From the NCBI RefSeq assembly GCF_044502415.1, contig NZ_CP172402.1: a DNA stretch of 64,000 bases. One strand, written 5' to 3'. The first letter of the stretch is position 1. Every line of letters starts with the position of its first letter. The notes beneath the pieces were generated by a model that worked only from the letters and a program-made list of their open reading frames with translations, did no database searches and was not told where the DNA came from. Below are positions 43,105 through 51,571 of this stretch, piece by piece. Source of the stretch: Haloimpatiens lingqiaonensis (GTDB lineage Bacteria; Bacillota; Clostridia; Clostridiales; Clostridiaceae). The translations under genes and the position numbers were made by a program.

Positions 43105-44295
43105 ATGGAGCTTCTTATAAAAAATGCCAAGGTAGTGGATTCATCACAAAACTTTCAGGGTGATGTTTATATAAAAGATGGAGTAATAAACGAGATAGGT
43201 ATAGATTTACATAAACAGTGCCAGGTTTTAGATGCAAAGGGAAACACATTAACACCAGCTTTTGTTGATTTGCATGCTCATTTTAGAGACCCAGGATACA
43301 CTTACAAAGAAGATATATTCACGGGATCTTCTGCAGCAGTGAAGGGCGGATATACTACAGTAAATTTAATGGCAAATACAAATCCAGTATGTAGTAGTAT
43401 GGATATGGTTAATTATGTTGTTGGTAAAGGAAATAAAATAGGATTGGTAGATATAAACCAAGTAGTTTCTATAACAGAAGGACTTAGGGGAGAAAGCTTT
43501 AAGCATTTAGAGGCCATAGATAAATCTGTAAAATTTATATCCGATGATGGCAGGGGAGTTCAAGATAGTAACACAATGCTAAATGCTATGGTAAAAGCTA
43601 AAGAAAAAGGATTAACTATAATTGCCCATGAAGAAAATGAAGATATAAAAGATTGTGATACGAGACTTGCAGAAAATTTAATGACCTGGAGGGATTTAAC
43701 CTTAGCCAAGGTTACTGGTGTAAAACTTCATGTTACTCATGTGAGCACTAAAGAAGCGCTAAAGGACATTATAGAGGCAAAAAAAAGTGGGTTAGAAGTA
43801 ACTTGTGATGTAACGCCACATCATATAGCTCTTACCAAAAAGGAAGATTATAAGGTAAATCCACCTTTAAGAGAAAAAGAAGATATAGATTTTTTAATAG
43901 AGGCTATAAAAAATAACTATGTGGATGCCATAGGAACAGACCATGCACCACATTCTAAAGAAGATAAAGAAAAGGGAGCCAATGGAATATCTGGAATAGA
44001 GACAGCTTTTTCAGTATGCTATACAAAGCTAGTAAAGGAAAAGGGCTTAAGTTTAAATAAATTAGTGGAAATTATGAGTAAAAATCCAGCAAAAATAATG
44101 GGTGTAAATAAGGGAGAAGTTAAAATAGGATATAAAGGGGATTTAGTTTTAATAGATCTAAATAAGAAATACACTGTGGATTGTAGAAATTTTAAATCAA
44201 AGGGAAAAAATTCACCCTTCCAGGGCAAAGAAGTTTTTGGTGAAATAATTAATACAATTAAAGAGGGAAAGATTGTATATAGTAGAGAAGATTAA
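43105..44295 (+). CDS. pyrC: Dihydroorotase
   Basis: The 396-residue amidohydrolase has the metal motif DLHAHFRDPG, HVTHVS, VTPHHI and the Asp in GTDHAPHS. It closes carbamoyl aspartate to dihydroorotate. The class matches type-I dihydroorotases, in which metal-bridging Lys can be replaced. AAGGGGG precedes ATG. Third gene of the operon. Confidence 0.95.
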   Translation: MELLIKNAKVVDSSQNFQGDVYIKDGVINEIGIDLHKQCQVLDAKGNTLTPAFVDLHAHFRDPGYTYKEDIFTGSSAAVKGGYTTVNLMANTNPVCSSMDMVNYVVGKGNKIGLVDINQVVSITEGLRGESFKHLEAIDKSVKFISDDGRGVQDSNTMLNAMVKAKEKGLTIIAHEENEDIKDCDTRLAENLMTWRDLTLAKVTGVKLHVTHVSTKEALKDIIEAKKSGLEVTCDVTPHHIALTKKEDYKVNPPLREKEDIDFLIEAIKNNYVDAIGTDHAPHSKEDKEKGANGISGIETAFSVCYTKLVKEKGLSLNKLVEIMSKNPAKIMGVNKGEVKIGYKGDLVLIDLNKKYTVDCRNFKSKGKNSPFQGKEVFGEIINTIKEGKIVYSRED

Positions 44296-44370
44296 AAATG
44301 TATATAGAGTTAAAGTATATTAAGATTTAGGGACGGTTTTAAAATAAACATATAATTTGAATTTTTTTAT

Positions 44371-44500
44371 CCGATGACTACCTGCCGTAACACTCCCCCT
44401 TCTAACAAAGTGGGAGATAACGGCAGCTACGTCCCTGGATAACGATCTCTAACCTTCAGTTGGAGTAAAAACTCCATCTGAAGCTAAGAGCTCTGTTTAT
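44371..44500 (+). mobile_element. 130-bp two-hairpin element, copy C, inside the pyr operon
   Basis: It is nearly identical to copies A and B, preceded by TTTAT and ending CTCTGTTTAT. One base differs in the left hairpin (CTCCCCCTT for CTCCCACTT). It fills the pyrC-pyrF gap and ends 13 bases before the GGAGG of pyrF. Confidence 0.75.
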
Positions 44501-44526
44501 AAAATAAACTTTTGGAGGTAAAAAAA

Positions 44527-45396
44527 TTGATTATAGATAGATTGTACCAAAGCGTAAAAGAGAAAGGTCCTGTATGTGTAGGATTGGACACAGCAGTTGA
44601 ATATGTACCAGGGGAATTTTTAAAAAAATATAATTCACTAGAAGATGGGATAGTTAATTTTAATAAAAGAATAATAGATGCTACTATTGAAAATGCAGCG
44701 TGTTTTAAAGTGCAAATAGCATATTATGAAGCTTTAGGACTTTTAGGGCTTAGGGCCTACAAGAGAACTTTAGAGTATATAAAAGAAAATAAGGCAATAT
44801 CCATAGCTGATATTAAAAGAGGAGATATAGCTAAAACTGCACAAATGTATGCTAAAGCCCATTTTGAAGGGGACTTTGAAAGTGACTTTATAACATTAAG
44901 TCCATATATGGGAATGGATAGTGTAGAGCCTTATTTAGAATATGTAGATAAAAAGGAAAAGGGAGTATTCTTATTATTAAGAACATCAAATGAGGGAGCA
45001 AAGGATATACAATATATAACAACAAAAAGTGATAGAAAAGTGTATAACGTAGTAGGTGAAAAAATACAGAATATAGGGGAAAAATACTTGGGAAACTGCC
45101 AATACAGCAGCATTGGAGCAGTGGTAGGATGTACTCATGGTGAGGAAGCGGAAAAAATTAGAACAGATCTAAATAAAACATTTTTCTTGATACCTGGATA
45201 TGGTGCTCAAGGTGGAGGAGCCAAGGATGTAGCTGCATATATGAATAAGGGCAACGGTGGGGTAGTAAATTCCTCTAGAGGTATACTTCTGGCATATAAA
45301 AAGAAGGAAAATGGACAAAAGGATTTTGATAGATGGGCAGGAGAAGAAACATTAAATATGAGAAAAGCATTGGAAGAGGCCTGTAAAAATATTTAA
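44527..45396 (+). CDS. pyrF: Orotidine 5'-phosphate decarboxylase
   Basis: A 289-residue type-2 PyrF. It has GLDTAVEYVP at the start and the catalytic ADIKRGDIA. The phosphate-binding end has LIPGYGAQGGGAKD and NSSRGIL. It converts OMP to UMP. GGAGG at 44514-44518 sets the start at TTG 44527; a TTG at 44512 lies before the site. Its leader is formed by element copy C. Confidence 0.94.
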   Translation: MIIDRLYQSVKEKGPVCVGLDTAVEYVPGEFLKKYNSLEDGIVNFNKRIIDATIENAACFKVQIAYYEALGLLGLRAYKRTLEYIKENKAISIADIKRGDIAKTAQMYAKAHFEGDFESDFITLSPYMGMDSVEPYLEYVDKKEKGVFLLLRTSNEGAKDIQYITTKSDRKVYNVVGEKIQNIGEKYLGNCQYSSIGAVVGCTHGEEAEKIRTDLNKTFFLIPGYGAQGGGAKDVAAYMNKGNGGVVNSSRGILLAYKKKENGQKDFDRWAGEETLNMRKALEEACKNI

Positions 45397-45440
45397 TAAG
45401 CAAGGAATATTGATTATATAATTTTGGAGGATAAAATATA

Positions 45441-46214
45441 ATGATTTGTTCCATAAAAAAAGTATTAAAAAATGAAAAAGTATGTGAAGATATATATAAG
45501 ATAAGCATTGAAGGAAATTTTGAAGGAAATCCTGGTCAATTTTACATGTTGAAGGTTCCATACAAGGAACCTCTTCTTCCAAGGCCTATTAGTATATATG
45601 AGGTTGAAGATGGAAGAATCCAATTCTTATATAAAGTAGTGGGTGAGGGTACAAAACTTTTATGCAAACTTAAGGAAGGCGATGAAATTCAAGTTTTAGG
45701 ACCTTTAGGAAATAGTTTTAATTTAAAGGATAGTAGCAAAAAAGTAGCTATGGTGTCAGGTGGAATCGGAATAGCTCCGTTGATGTTTTTGTCAAGACGA
45801 CTAAAAAATGCATGTATAGACTTTTATGCAGGATTCTACAATGAGTCATATGCTGTGGATAATGTGGAAAAAAATGTTAATAACTTATACATATCCATGG
45901 AAAAAGAAAGAAATGGTAATAAATTACAAAGTTGTACACAGAAAAGTAATATAGAAGTTGTGTATAACTCCTATATTACAGATATTTTTAGGCCAGAGAA
46001 GTATGAAATTGTATATTGCTGTGGGCCAAAAGTAATGATGGAAAAGGTCGTAAAAATGTGTAAAGAGAAGAATGTGCCGGTTTATGTATCTATGGAAAAT
46101 AAAATGGCTTGTGGAATAGGAGCATGTCTTGGTTGTACCTGTGAAACTGGAGATGGATATAAAAGAGTTTGTAGCGATGGACCAGTATTTAAAGGAGAAG
46201 AGATTATATTTTAA
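45441..46214 (+). CDS. pyrK: Dihydroorotate dehydrogenase B, electron transfer subunit
   Basis: A 257-residue PyrK: FAD domain (PRPISIYEV), NAD-binding domain (VSGGIGIAPLMFLSRRL), and a C-terminal 2Fe-2S site with CGIGACLGCTC and a distal Cys before SDGPVF. It passes electrons from PyrD to NAD+. GGAGG precedes ATG. An IS now separates it from pyrD. Confidence 0.95.
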   Translation: MICSIKKVLKNEKVCEDIYKISIEGNFEGNPGQFYMLKVPYKEPLLPRPISIYEVEDGRIQFLYKVVGEGTKLLCKLKEGDEIQVLGPLGNSFNLKDSSKKVAMVSGGIGIAPLMFLSRRLKNACIDFYAGFYNESYAVDNVEKNVNNLYISMEKERNGNKLQSCTQKSNIEVVYNSYITDIFRPEKYEIVYCCGPKVMMEKVVKMCKEKNVPVYVSMENKMACGIGACLGCTCETGDGYKRVCSDGPVFKGEEIIF

Positions 46215-46250
46215 GATACATAATAATATAATAGGCAATTTTAATAAAAA

Positions 46251-47715
46251 CTTTAGTTCTGCAAAATAAAAAGTCAAATTGGTAATGCTACCAAAAAATA
46301 AATATGGCACACCGACGGTTTCCGTGATATATAAAAGTTATTACTCAATTAATCACACGGGAGGTTGTCAGTATGCCAAATAAATTTACTAACCATATTA
46401 TATCCATAAATGATGAACTTTACAATTATTTAAATGATGTAAACTATGGAATGAATAAGCCACAATTTCATCATTTAACCACTATTATTGATGGATTAAT
46501 AAACTTAGATGGCACAAAATCCTTATTAAAAGTTTCAGAGCATATATTAACTGCTAAAAGCAGCAGTTCTATATATAGATTTTTGAGTCACTCTAAATGG
46601 GACGATAGTCTCATTGATAGAAATCGTATTAATTATCTAAATTTGCATTTTAATAAACTCATAAAGCCAAAATCCGTAGGATTTCTGGTGATAGATGATA
46701 CTGTGAATCCTAAGACTCAAGCAAAGAAAATGCAAGGCTTAAGCTACAATCACTGCCATACAGAAGGCAAAACTCTTTGGTCTCACTGTGTTGTTACCTC
46801 TAATTTTGTTGCAGGGGATATGTCTATCCCTTTAAACTACAAGCCTTATTTAAATGAAGAAAACTGTAAAAAACACAATAAAACTTTTATGGGCAAAACA
46901 GATATAGCTTTAGATTTTATTAGCTCTTTTGAAAAACCCACTAACTGTGACAAAATATATTGTCTTGTTGACAGTTGGTATACAAGCGAAAAGCTAATCG
47001 AAGGTTCTCTGCTAAAAGGTTTTAACCTCATTGGTGCTTTGAAATCTAACAGAAAAATCTCTCCATTAGGAATCACAATGCAAATTAAAGAATTTGCTAA
47101 ATATATAAATCCAGCTACCTTAGATGTAGTTACCATCGAAGGAACTGAGTATAGAGTATATAGATACGAAGGTAAAGTTTCAAAGTTTGAAAACGCAACA
47201 GCGTTAATTTGCTATGAAGTTGATGGAGATACTTTCAAAGACCCTGTGTATCTAATGTCTACAGATGTAGAACTTAGCAACGAAACTATAATAAAATACT
47301 ATCTAAAAAGATGGAGCATTGAAACGAACTACAAATATCTTAAAACACATTTAGGCTTTGACGAATATAAGGTTCAAGGTATACTCTCTATCGAGAGATA
47401 CTTTCTGCTTACATTCTTAGCAATCAATTTTCTAGAAATTTATAGGTTGCATCATCTTAAGGAGCTTCAGACCATTGGCGACACTATAAAATCTGTTAAA
47501 AGCCTAGCGGCTAAAGAATTAGTGCATTTTATTTATGAGCAAGCTAAAAACAATGTACCCATAGAATTAATACTTGATGAGCTGAAATTAGCTTCTTAGA
47601 AAAATTTTCAAGTTATTTATAGGACAAATATAGTGTGAAACACTGTAACTATATTCCTGTCAAGGAATTTGAATCTACAATTGGTATTTCAACTTCTTAA
47701 ATTAAAGAAGTTAAG
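46251..47715 (+). mobile_element. IS4/IS701-like insertion sequence, copy 2, inside the pyr operon
   Basis: A 1465-bp unit with the same ends as copy 1 and a direct repeat TAAAAA on both sides (46245-46250, 47716-47721). The two copies differ at only two positions that I noticed. It is inserted between pyrK and pyrD, in the same direction as the operon. The leader of its transposase has an inverted repeat (GCACACCGACGGTTTCCGTG region). Confidence 0.9.
46373..47599 (+). CDS. Transposase of IS copy 2 (DDE, IS4 superfamily)
   Basis: The intact 408-residue transposase has an N-terminal helical part and the DDE triad: Asp in FLVIDDTVNP (about 109), Asp in CLVDSWYTS (about 200), and Glu in RWSIETNYKYLKTHLG (about 330). 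The spacing and the Y-(2)-K-like segment suit the IS4 superfamily; IS701 is the closest type I can name. GGGAGG precedes ATG. Confidence 0.85.
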   Translation: MPNKFTNHIISINDELYNYLNDVNYGMNKPQFHHLTTIIDGLINLDGTKSLLKVSEHILTAKSSSSIYRFLSHSKWDDSLIDRNRINYLNLHFNKLIKPKSVGFLVIDDTVNPKTQAKKMQGLSYNHCHTEGKTLWSHCVVTSNFVAGDMSIPLNYKPYLNEENCKKHNKTFMGKTDIALDFISSFEKPTNCDKIYCLVDSWYTSEKLIEGSLLKGFNLIGALKSNRKISPLGITMQIKEFAKYINPATLDVVTIEGTEYRVYRYEGKVSKFENATALICYEVDGDTFKDPVYLMSTDVELSNETIIKYYLKRWSIETNYKYLKTHLGFDEYKVQGILSIERYFLLTFLAINFLEIYRLHHLKELQTIGDTIKSVKSLAAKELVHFIYEQAKNNVPIELILDELKLAS

Positions 47716-47803
47716 TAAAAACATAAAAATATTAAAAAGTAAAATATGTTAAAATAAGAAATATTTTAATGACTTCTAAAACTGTGAGAGGATTTGATAA
47801 TAT

Positions 47804-48715
47804 ATGAGTAATATGGATACTTCTTTAAGTATATGCGGTGTTAAGTTCAAAAATCCTGTTATTGCAGCTTCAGGAACCTTTGGTTTTGGACAAGAGTTCA
47901 ATAAGCTATACCCTGTAGAAAAATTAGGTGGTATATGTTCAAAGGGATTAACTCTAAATGAAAAAGCAGGCAATGCTGGTGTGAGGGTTCATGAAACTAG
48001 AGCTGGAATGATGAACAGTGTTGGACTTCAAAATCCTGGAGTGGATTTATTTATAAAAAAAGAGCTTCCCCAAATGAAAGAATTAGGAACAAATATTATA
48101 GCTAATCTTGGAGGAAATAATTTAGAAGATTATTTAGAAGGTGTAGAAAAGTTAAATAATACAGAGGTTCAAATGATAGAGCTTAATATATCTTGCCCAA
48201 ATGTGAAAGAAGGGGGTATGGCCTTTGGTATAAAATCAGAGGTTGCCTACAATGTGGTTAAGGAAGTAAAAAAAATATGTAAAAAACCTCTTATGGTGAA
48301 GCTTTCACCCAATGCAGAAAATATAGTACATATGGCATTAAAATGTGAAGAAGCAGGGGCAGACGCACTTTCATTGGTAAATACATTTAAAGCTATGGCA
48401 ATAGATATAAATACTGGTAAACCAGTGTTTAAAAATGTATTTGCAGGACTTTCAGGTCCTTGTATAAAGCCTATAGCCTTGAGAATGGTATATGAGGTTT
48501 GTGAAAATGTTCATGTACCTGTGGTAGGCATGGGAGGAATAGAAAGCTGGAAGGATGCAGTGGAATTTCTAATGGCAGGAGCTTCAGCAGTACAAATAGG
48601 AACAGTAAATTTTTCAAATCCATACGTTTGCTTAGAAATAATTAAAGGCATAGAAGAATTTATGGAAAGAAAACATATTAGTTCACTATCACAACTTAAA
48701 ATGAGTATAAAGTAA
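47804..48715 (+). CDS. pyrD: Dihydroorotate dehydrogenase B, catalytic subunit
   Basis: A 303-residue type-1B DHODH with FMN barrel motifs ASGTFGFG, NSVGLQNPG, the active Cys in ELNISCPNVKEGG, and VGMGGIESW. It oxidises dihydroorotate to orotate and works with PyrK. It begins 88 bases after the IS, so its transcription depends on read-through or on a promoter in the IS end. GTGAGAGG precedes ATG. Confidence 0.95.
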   Translation: MSNMDTSLSICGVKFKNPVIAASGTFGFGQEFNKLYPVEKLGGICSKGLTLNEKAGNAGVRVHETRAGMMNSVGLQNPGVDLFIKKELPQMKELGTNIIANLGGNNLEDYLEGVEKLNNTEVQMIELNISCPNVKEGGMAFGIKSEVAYNVVKEVKKICKKPLMVKLSPNAENIVHMALKCEEAGADALSLVNTFKAMAIDINTGKPVFKNVFAGLSGPCIKPIALRMVYEVCENVHVPVVGMGGIESWKDAVEFLMAGASAVQIGTVNFSNPYVCLEIIKGIEEFMERKHISSLSQLKMSIK

Positions 48716-48858
48716 ATTTTAAATTAGAAGTTTTCTTTATTAAGATAATATAAAACTTAAAGCTATAAAATAAAATTCAGTTATAAGTTTTATATATGTA
48801 TGAAACAGAAATAAAACATTAATAAATTTAAAAATATAAATATTGGGAGTGAATTATA

Positions 48859-49425
48859 ATGAATAATATGGTTATAGATACATTAAAGGAATGTGATGCT
48901 CTTTTAGAAGGACACTTTTTATTGTCTAGTGGAAAACATAGTAATAGATATGTACAGTGTGCGAAATTACTTCAATATCCAGATAAAGCAGAGAAAGTTT
49001 TGAAAGTGGTTGTAGATAAAATAAAAGATGTGGAATTTGATATAGTTGTAGGACCTGCCATGGGAGGGGTTATAGTTGCATATGAAATAGGAAGACAGAC
49101 AGGGAAACCTGCTATATTTACTGAAAGAGTAGATGGAAAAATGGATTTAAGAAGAGGGTTTCAGATACAAAAAGGACAAAGGATATTAATAACTGAAGAT
49201 GTAATAACTACAGGAAAATCTTCTATGGAAACAGCAAGATTGCTAGAAGAATTAGGTGGAGAAGTGGTAGGCATTTGTTGCATAGCTGATAGAGGAGAAA
49301 GTGATATGCCTTATACTATATATAGTTCTACAAAAATAGAAATTAAAAGTTATGAAAAAGAAACATGTCCACTATGTAAGGAAAATATACCATATATAAA
49401 ACCAGGAAGTAGAAATATAAAATAG
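48859..49425 (+). CDS. pyrE: Orotate phosphoribosyltransferase
   Basis: A 188-residue PyrE with LLSSGKHSNRYVQCAK, the PRPP loop ITEDVITTGKSSMET and a C-terminal CPLCKENIP. It joins orotate to PRPP to give OMP. It is 143 bases after pyrD and last in the operon. TTGGGAGTG precedes ATG. Confidence 0.95.
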   Translation: MNNMVIDTLKECDALLEGHFLLSSGKHSNRYVQCAKLLQYPDKAEKVLKVVVDKIKDVEFDIVVGPAMGGVIVAYEIGRQTGKPAIFTERVDGKMDLRRGFQIQKGQRILITEDVITTGKSSMETARLLEELGGEVVGICCIADRGESDMPYTIYSSTKIEIKSYEKETCPLCKENIPYIKPGSRNIK

Positions 49426-49445
49426 CATTGTATAATATACATTAA

Positions 49446-49485
49446 TTATTCAACTTTAGCAGTTATAAAATAAAATTTTGTATAA
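49446..49485 (-). repeat. Solo repeat terminus (TAACTCAACTTTCGCA family)
   Basis: TTATTCAACTTTAGCAGTTA followed by TAAAATAAAATTTT matches the complement of the right ends at 13249 and 17132. No partner arm was found. Confidence 0.5.
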
Positions 49486-49518
49486 AAGCTTAAATTGCTT
49501 ACATTAAATTGTAAATTT

Positions 49519-49592
49519 AAAAATCTCCAATGTCCCATTAATAATCCCTATTTATAATTTGGTATTATTAATGGTATATTGGAGATTTTAAT
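49519..49592. terminator. Large terminator hairpin after pyrE
   Basis: AAAATCTCCAAT faces ATTGGAGATTTT and CATTAATAATCCC faces GGTATTATTAATG. The stem ends in T/A-rich DNA on both sides and separates pyrE from the convergent nitroreductase gene. Confidence 0.75.
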
Positions 49593-49642
49593 AATTAAAG
49601 AAGGTAAAAAAATAAGAAATTTAGGAAATTTGAGTTTGCATA

Positions 49643-50422
49643 TTAATTAGAAAATTTTACACTTAGTATATATTTAAGATTTCTCTTACTTAAAGTTGTG
49701 TCTTTAAAAATAGAAGTTTTAAAACCTATTTCCTCAGCACACTTAATTATATGGCAAATACCTATGCCCATATCTATAAGATTCATTCTAGCTAATAATT
49801 TTTCAGTAATAAAATTTTTAGTTTTCATATATAGGTGCATGGTATTTTTTTCTATAAATATTCGCCAAGGCTGTGAATTAACAGCCGAAGGAGCTATTCT
49901 TAAAGCATTTAATATGGGCATAAAGTTTTCTTTTATGTCCCCCTGAACAAAATCTTCTATATTTAATCTATTTCGTTTAGAAATAGGGTATAAATCTTCC
50001 ATAGCATATCCGAAGGATATTAAAATAACATAAGATTGATTAGTTTTTATAGAAGAAATTTGGTTAAAATATTTTTGTTCAATGGAGCGTCCTAGCCAAC
50101 AACTCCCTATGCCTAATGCGGTTAGTTTAAGTACTAATTGTTCACCTATAAAACCAACATTTTCAAGATATCCAGGTGCTTCTTTGGAAGTAATAGCAAT
50201 GTAATGAGGTGCTATTACTTTAGAGTACATATTTGCAATACCCTTAAATGATTCAGAAATTAATTTACCATTTTCGAAAAATATAATGTCAAAGGGGATA
50301 TCATTAAGGGGAGATATCTCAGTTACGAACCATTTTATTGCATCCATGTGAGACCTAGATATGGGTTGATCTGTATATCTTCTTACAGATCTTCTTAAAT
50401 TCATGGCTTCAATATTGCTCAT
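49643..50422 (-). CDS. Nitroreductase-family protein (TM1586-like)
   Basis: The 259-residue protein has the N-terminal RRSVRRYTDQPI of nitroreductases, and later APSAVNSQPWRIF, the flavin contact segment repeated in the TM1586/PF14512 subgroup in which two half-domains lie in one chain. It probably binds FMN and reduces a nitro or quinone compound, but no substrate is known. The start (ATG 50422) has TTGGAGGG nearby. Confidence 0.82.
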   Translation of the reverse strand: MSNIEAMNLRRSVRRYTDQPISRSHMDAIKWFVTEISPLNDIPFDIIFFENGKLISESFKGIANMYSKVIAPHYIAITSKEAPGYLENVGFIGEQLVLKLTALGIGSCWLGRSIEQKYFNQISSIKTNQSYVILISFGYAMEDLYPISKRNRLNIEDFVQGDIKENFMPILNALRIAPSAVNSQPWRIFIEKNTMHLYMKTKNFITEKLLARMNLIDMGIGICHIIKCAEEIGFKTSIFKDTTLSKRNLKYILSVKFSN

Positions 50423-50673
50423 GGTATCTAGCCCTCCAATCCACCCATCAATTTATTTAAACTGTAGCTGCTAATGGAATTTTTTCATACATTATATAAA
50501 TTATTAATACTAAATTTAAATTTGTTATTTTCTAAGAAATAATATTTAAATTTATGTATTAATTAGATTATAATTCAAAAATATGATTTTTGCAAATTTT
50601 CACACTATTATTTTTACATATTTTTATATTTTAGTATTTATTTTATTGTTTTTTATTAAAATTAGTATAAATA

Positions 50674-51231
50674 TCATTGATTAAGAGGTCTATAAACAAT
50701 ACCACAAAATTTTTTTAGTGCATCATTGAAAAGATTTATATGAACTTTTTCATCTAGGATTATTCTTTGAAGTATTGCTTTAATGTATGGGTCTTCAATT
50801 ATAAATATATGCTTTTGGTATTCTTCTATAGCTTTATATTCAGAGTCTATATCGGCTTTTAACCTTTCACAAAGGGTTATGCCATAATAAACAAAGCTTC
50901 CATTCCAAAAGTTGCCACAGGTGCTATAAGAGCCTCTGATTACTGGATTGCCGCCTAATTTTTTTATCACATCAGCTAATATTTCCATATGAAGCATTTC
51001 TGTTATGGATACATTTTCTAAAAGTTCTCCTAATTCATCATTAATATCTTTAAAAAAGAAATAATGATATAAATATTGACTAATAGCAGTAAATTCACTA
51101 ACCATTCCTGCATAGTCATCCATTAATATAGAAGCATAATAAAGGTTGGGACGAAGTACTCTTACTTCAGGATATGGAGAAGGATCAGCGTATTTATCTC
51201 TTTTATGCATTTCATAATCAATTTTACTCAA
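50674..51231 (-). CDS. Ferritin-like di-metal protein
   Basis: The 185-residue protein starts at TTG 51231, after TAGGGGG. It has ferritin-like motifs: SEFTAISQYLYHYFFF with ITEMLHMEILAD, then EYKAIEEYQKHI with DEKVHINLFN, giving two Glu and two Glu-x-x-His pairs. It is related to manganese catalase-like or CotJC-like proteins. It may store or use iron or manganese, possibly in spores. Third ferritin-like gene of the window. Confidence 0.8.
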   Translation of the reverse strand: MSKIDYEMHKRDKYADPSPYPEVRVLRPNLYYASILMDDYAGMVSEFTAISQYLYHYFFFKDINDELGELLENVSITEMLHMEILADVIKKLGGNPVIRGSYSTCGNFWNGSFVYYGITLCERLKADIDSEYKAIEEYQKHIFIIEDPYIKAILQRIILDEKVHINLFNDALKKFCGIVYRPLNQ

Positions 51232-51315
51232 AATAAATTCCCCCTATACAAAATCTTATTACTACTATATATTTTTCATAACTTAAGATTATGAATATAT
51301 GAGGTAAAATATTAA

Positions 51316-51564
51316 TAACTTAATTTTCGCATATAAATTTTAAGCTTTACATTAGGTAAATAAATGTTCTTAATTTAAAATTTAGAACGTAAGATGGGAA
51401 TTTGCGGAGTGGATAAGAATTAAGTGAGAAGTAAGAAGTACAAATTAATGATAAAACTCCTAGAGTTTTATCATTAACTCTTACTTCTTACTTTTTACTT
51501 CTTAGCTATTACCTATTAACTGCAAGTTTTATTTTTTTATTTTATAACTTCGAAAGTTGAATTA
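51316..51564. repeat. TAACTCAACTTTCGCA-family element (about 250 bp)
   Basis: It opens TAACTTAATTTTCGCATAT and closes AACTTCGAAAGTTGAATTA. Inside, GTGAGAAGTAAGAAGTAC faces CTCTTACTTCTTACT, with AAAACTCCTAGAGTTTTATC in the middle. It abuts the 3' end of the ABC-F gene (51572). Confidence 0.68.
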
Positions 51565-51571
51565 AGAGTTT

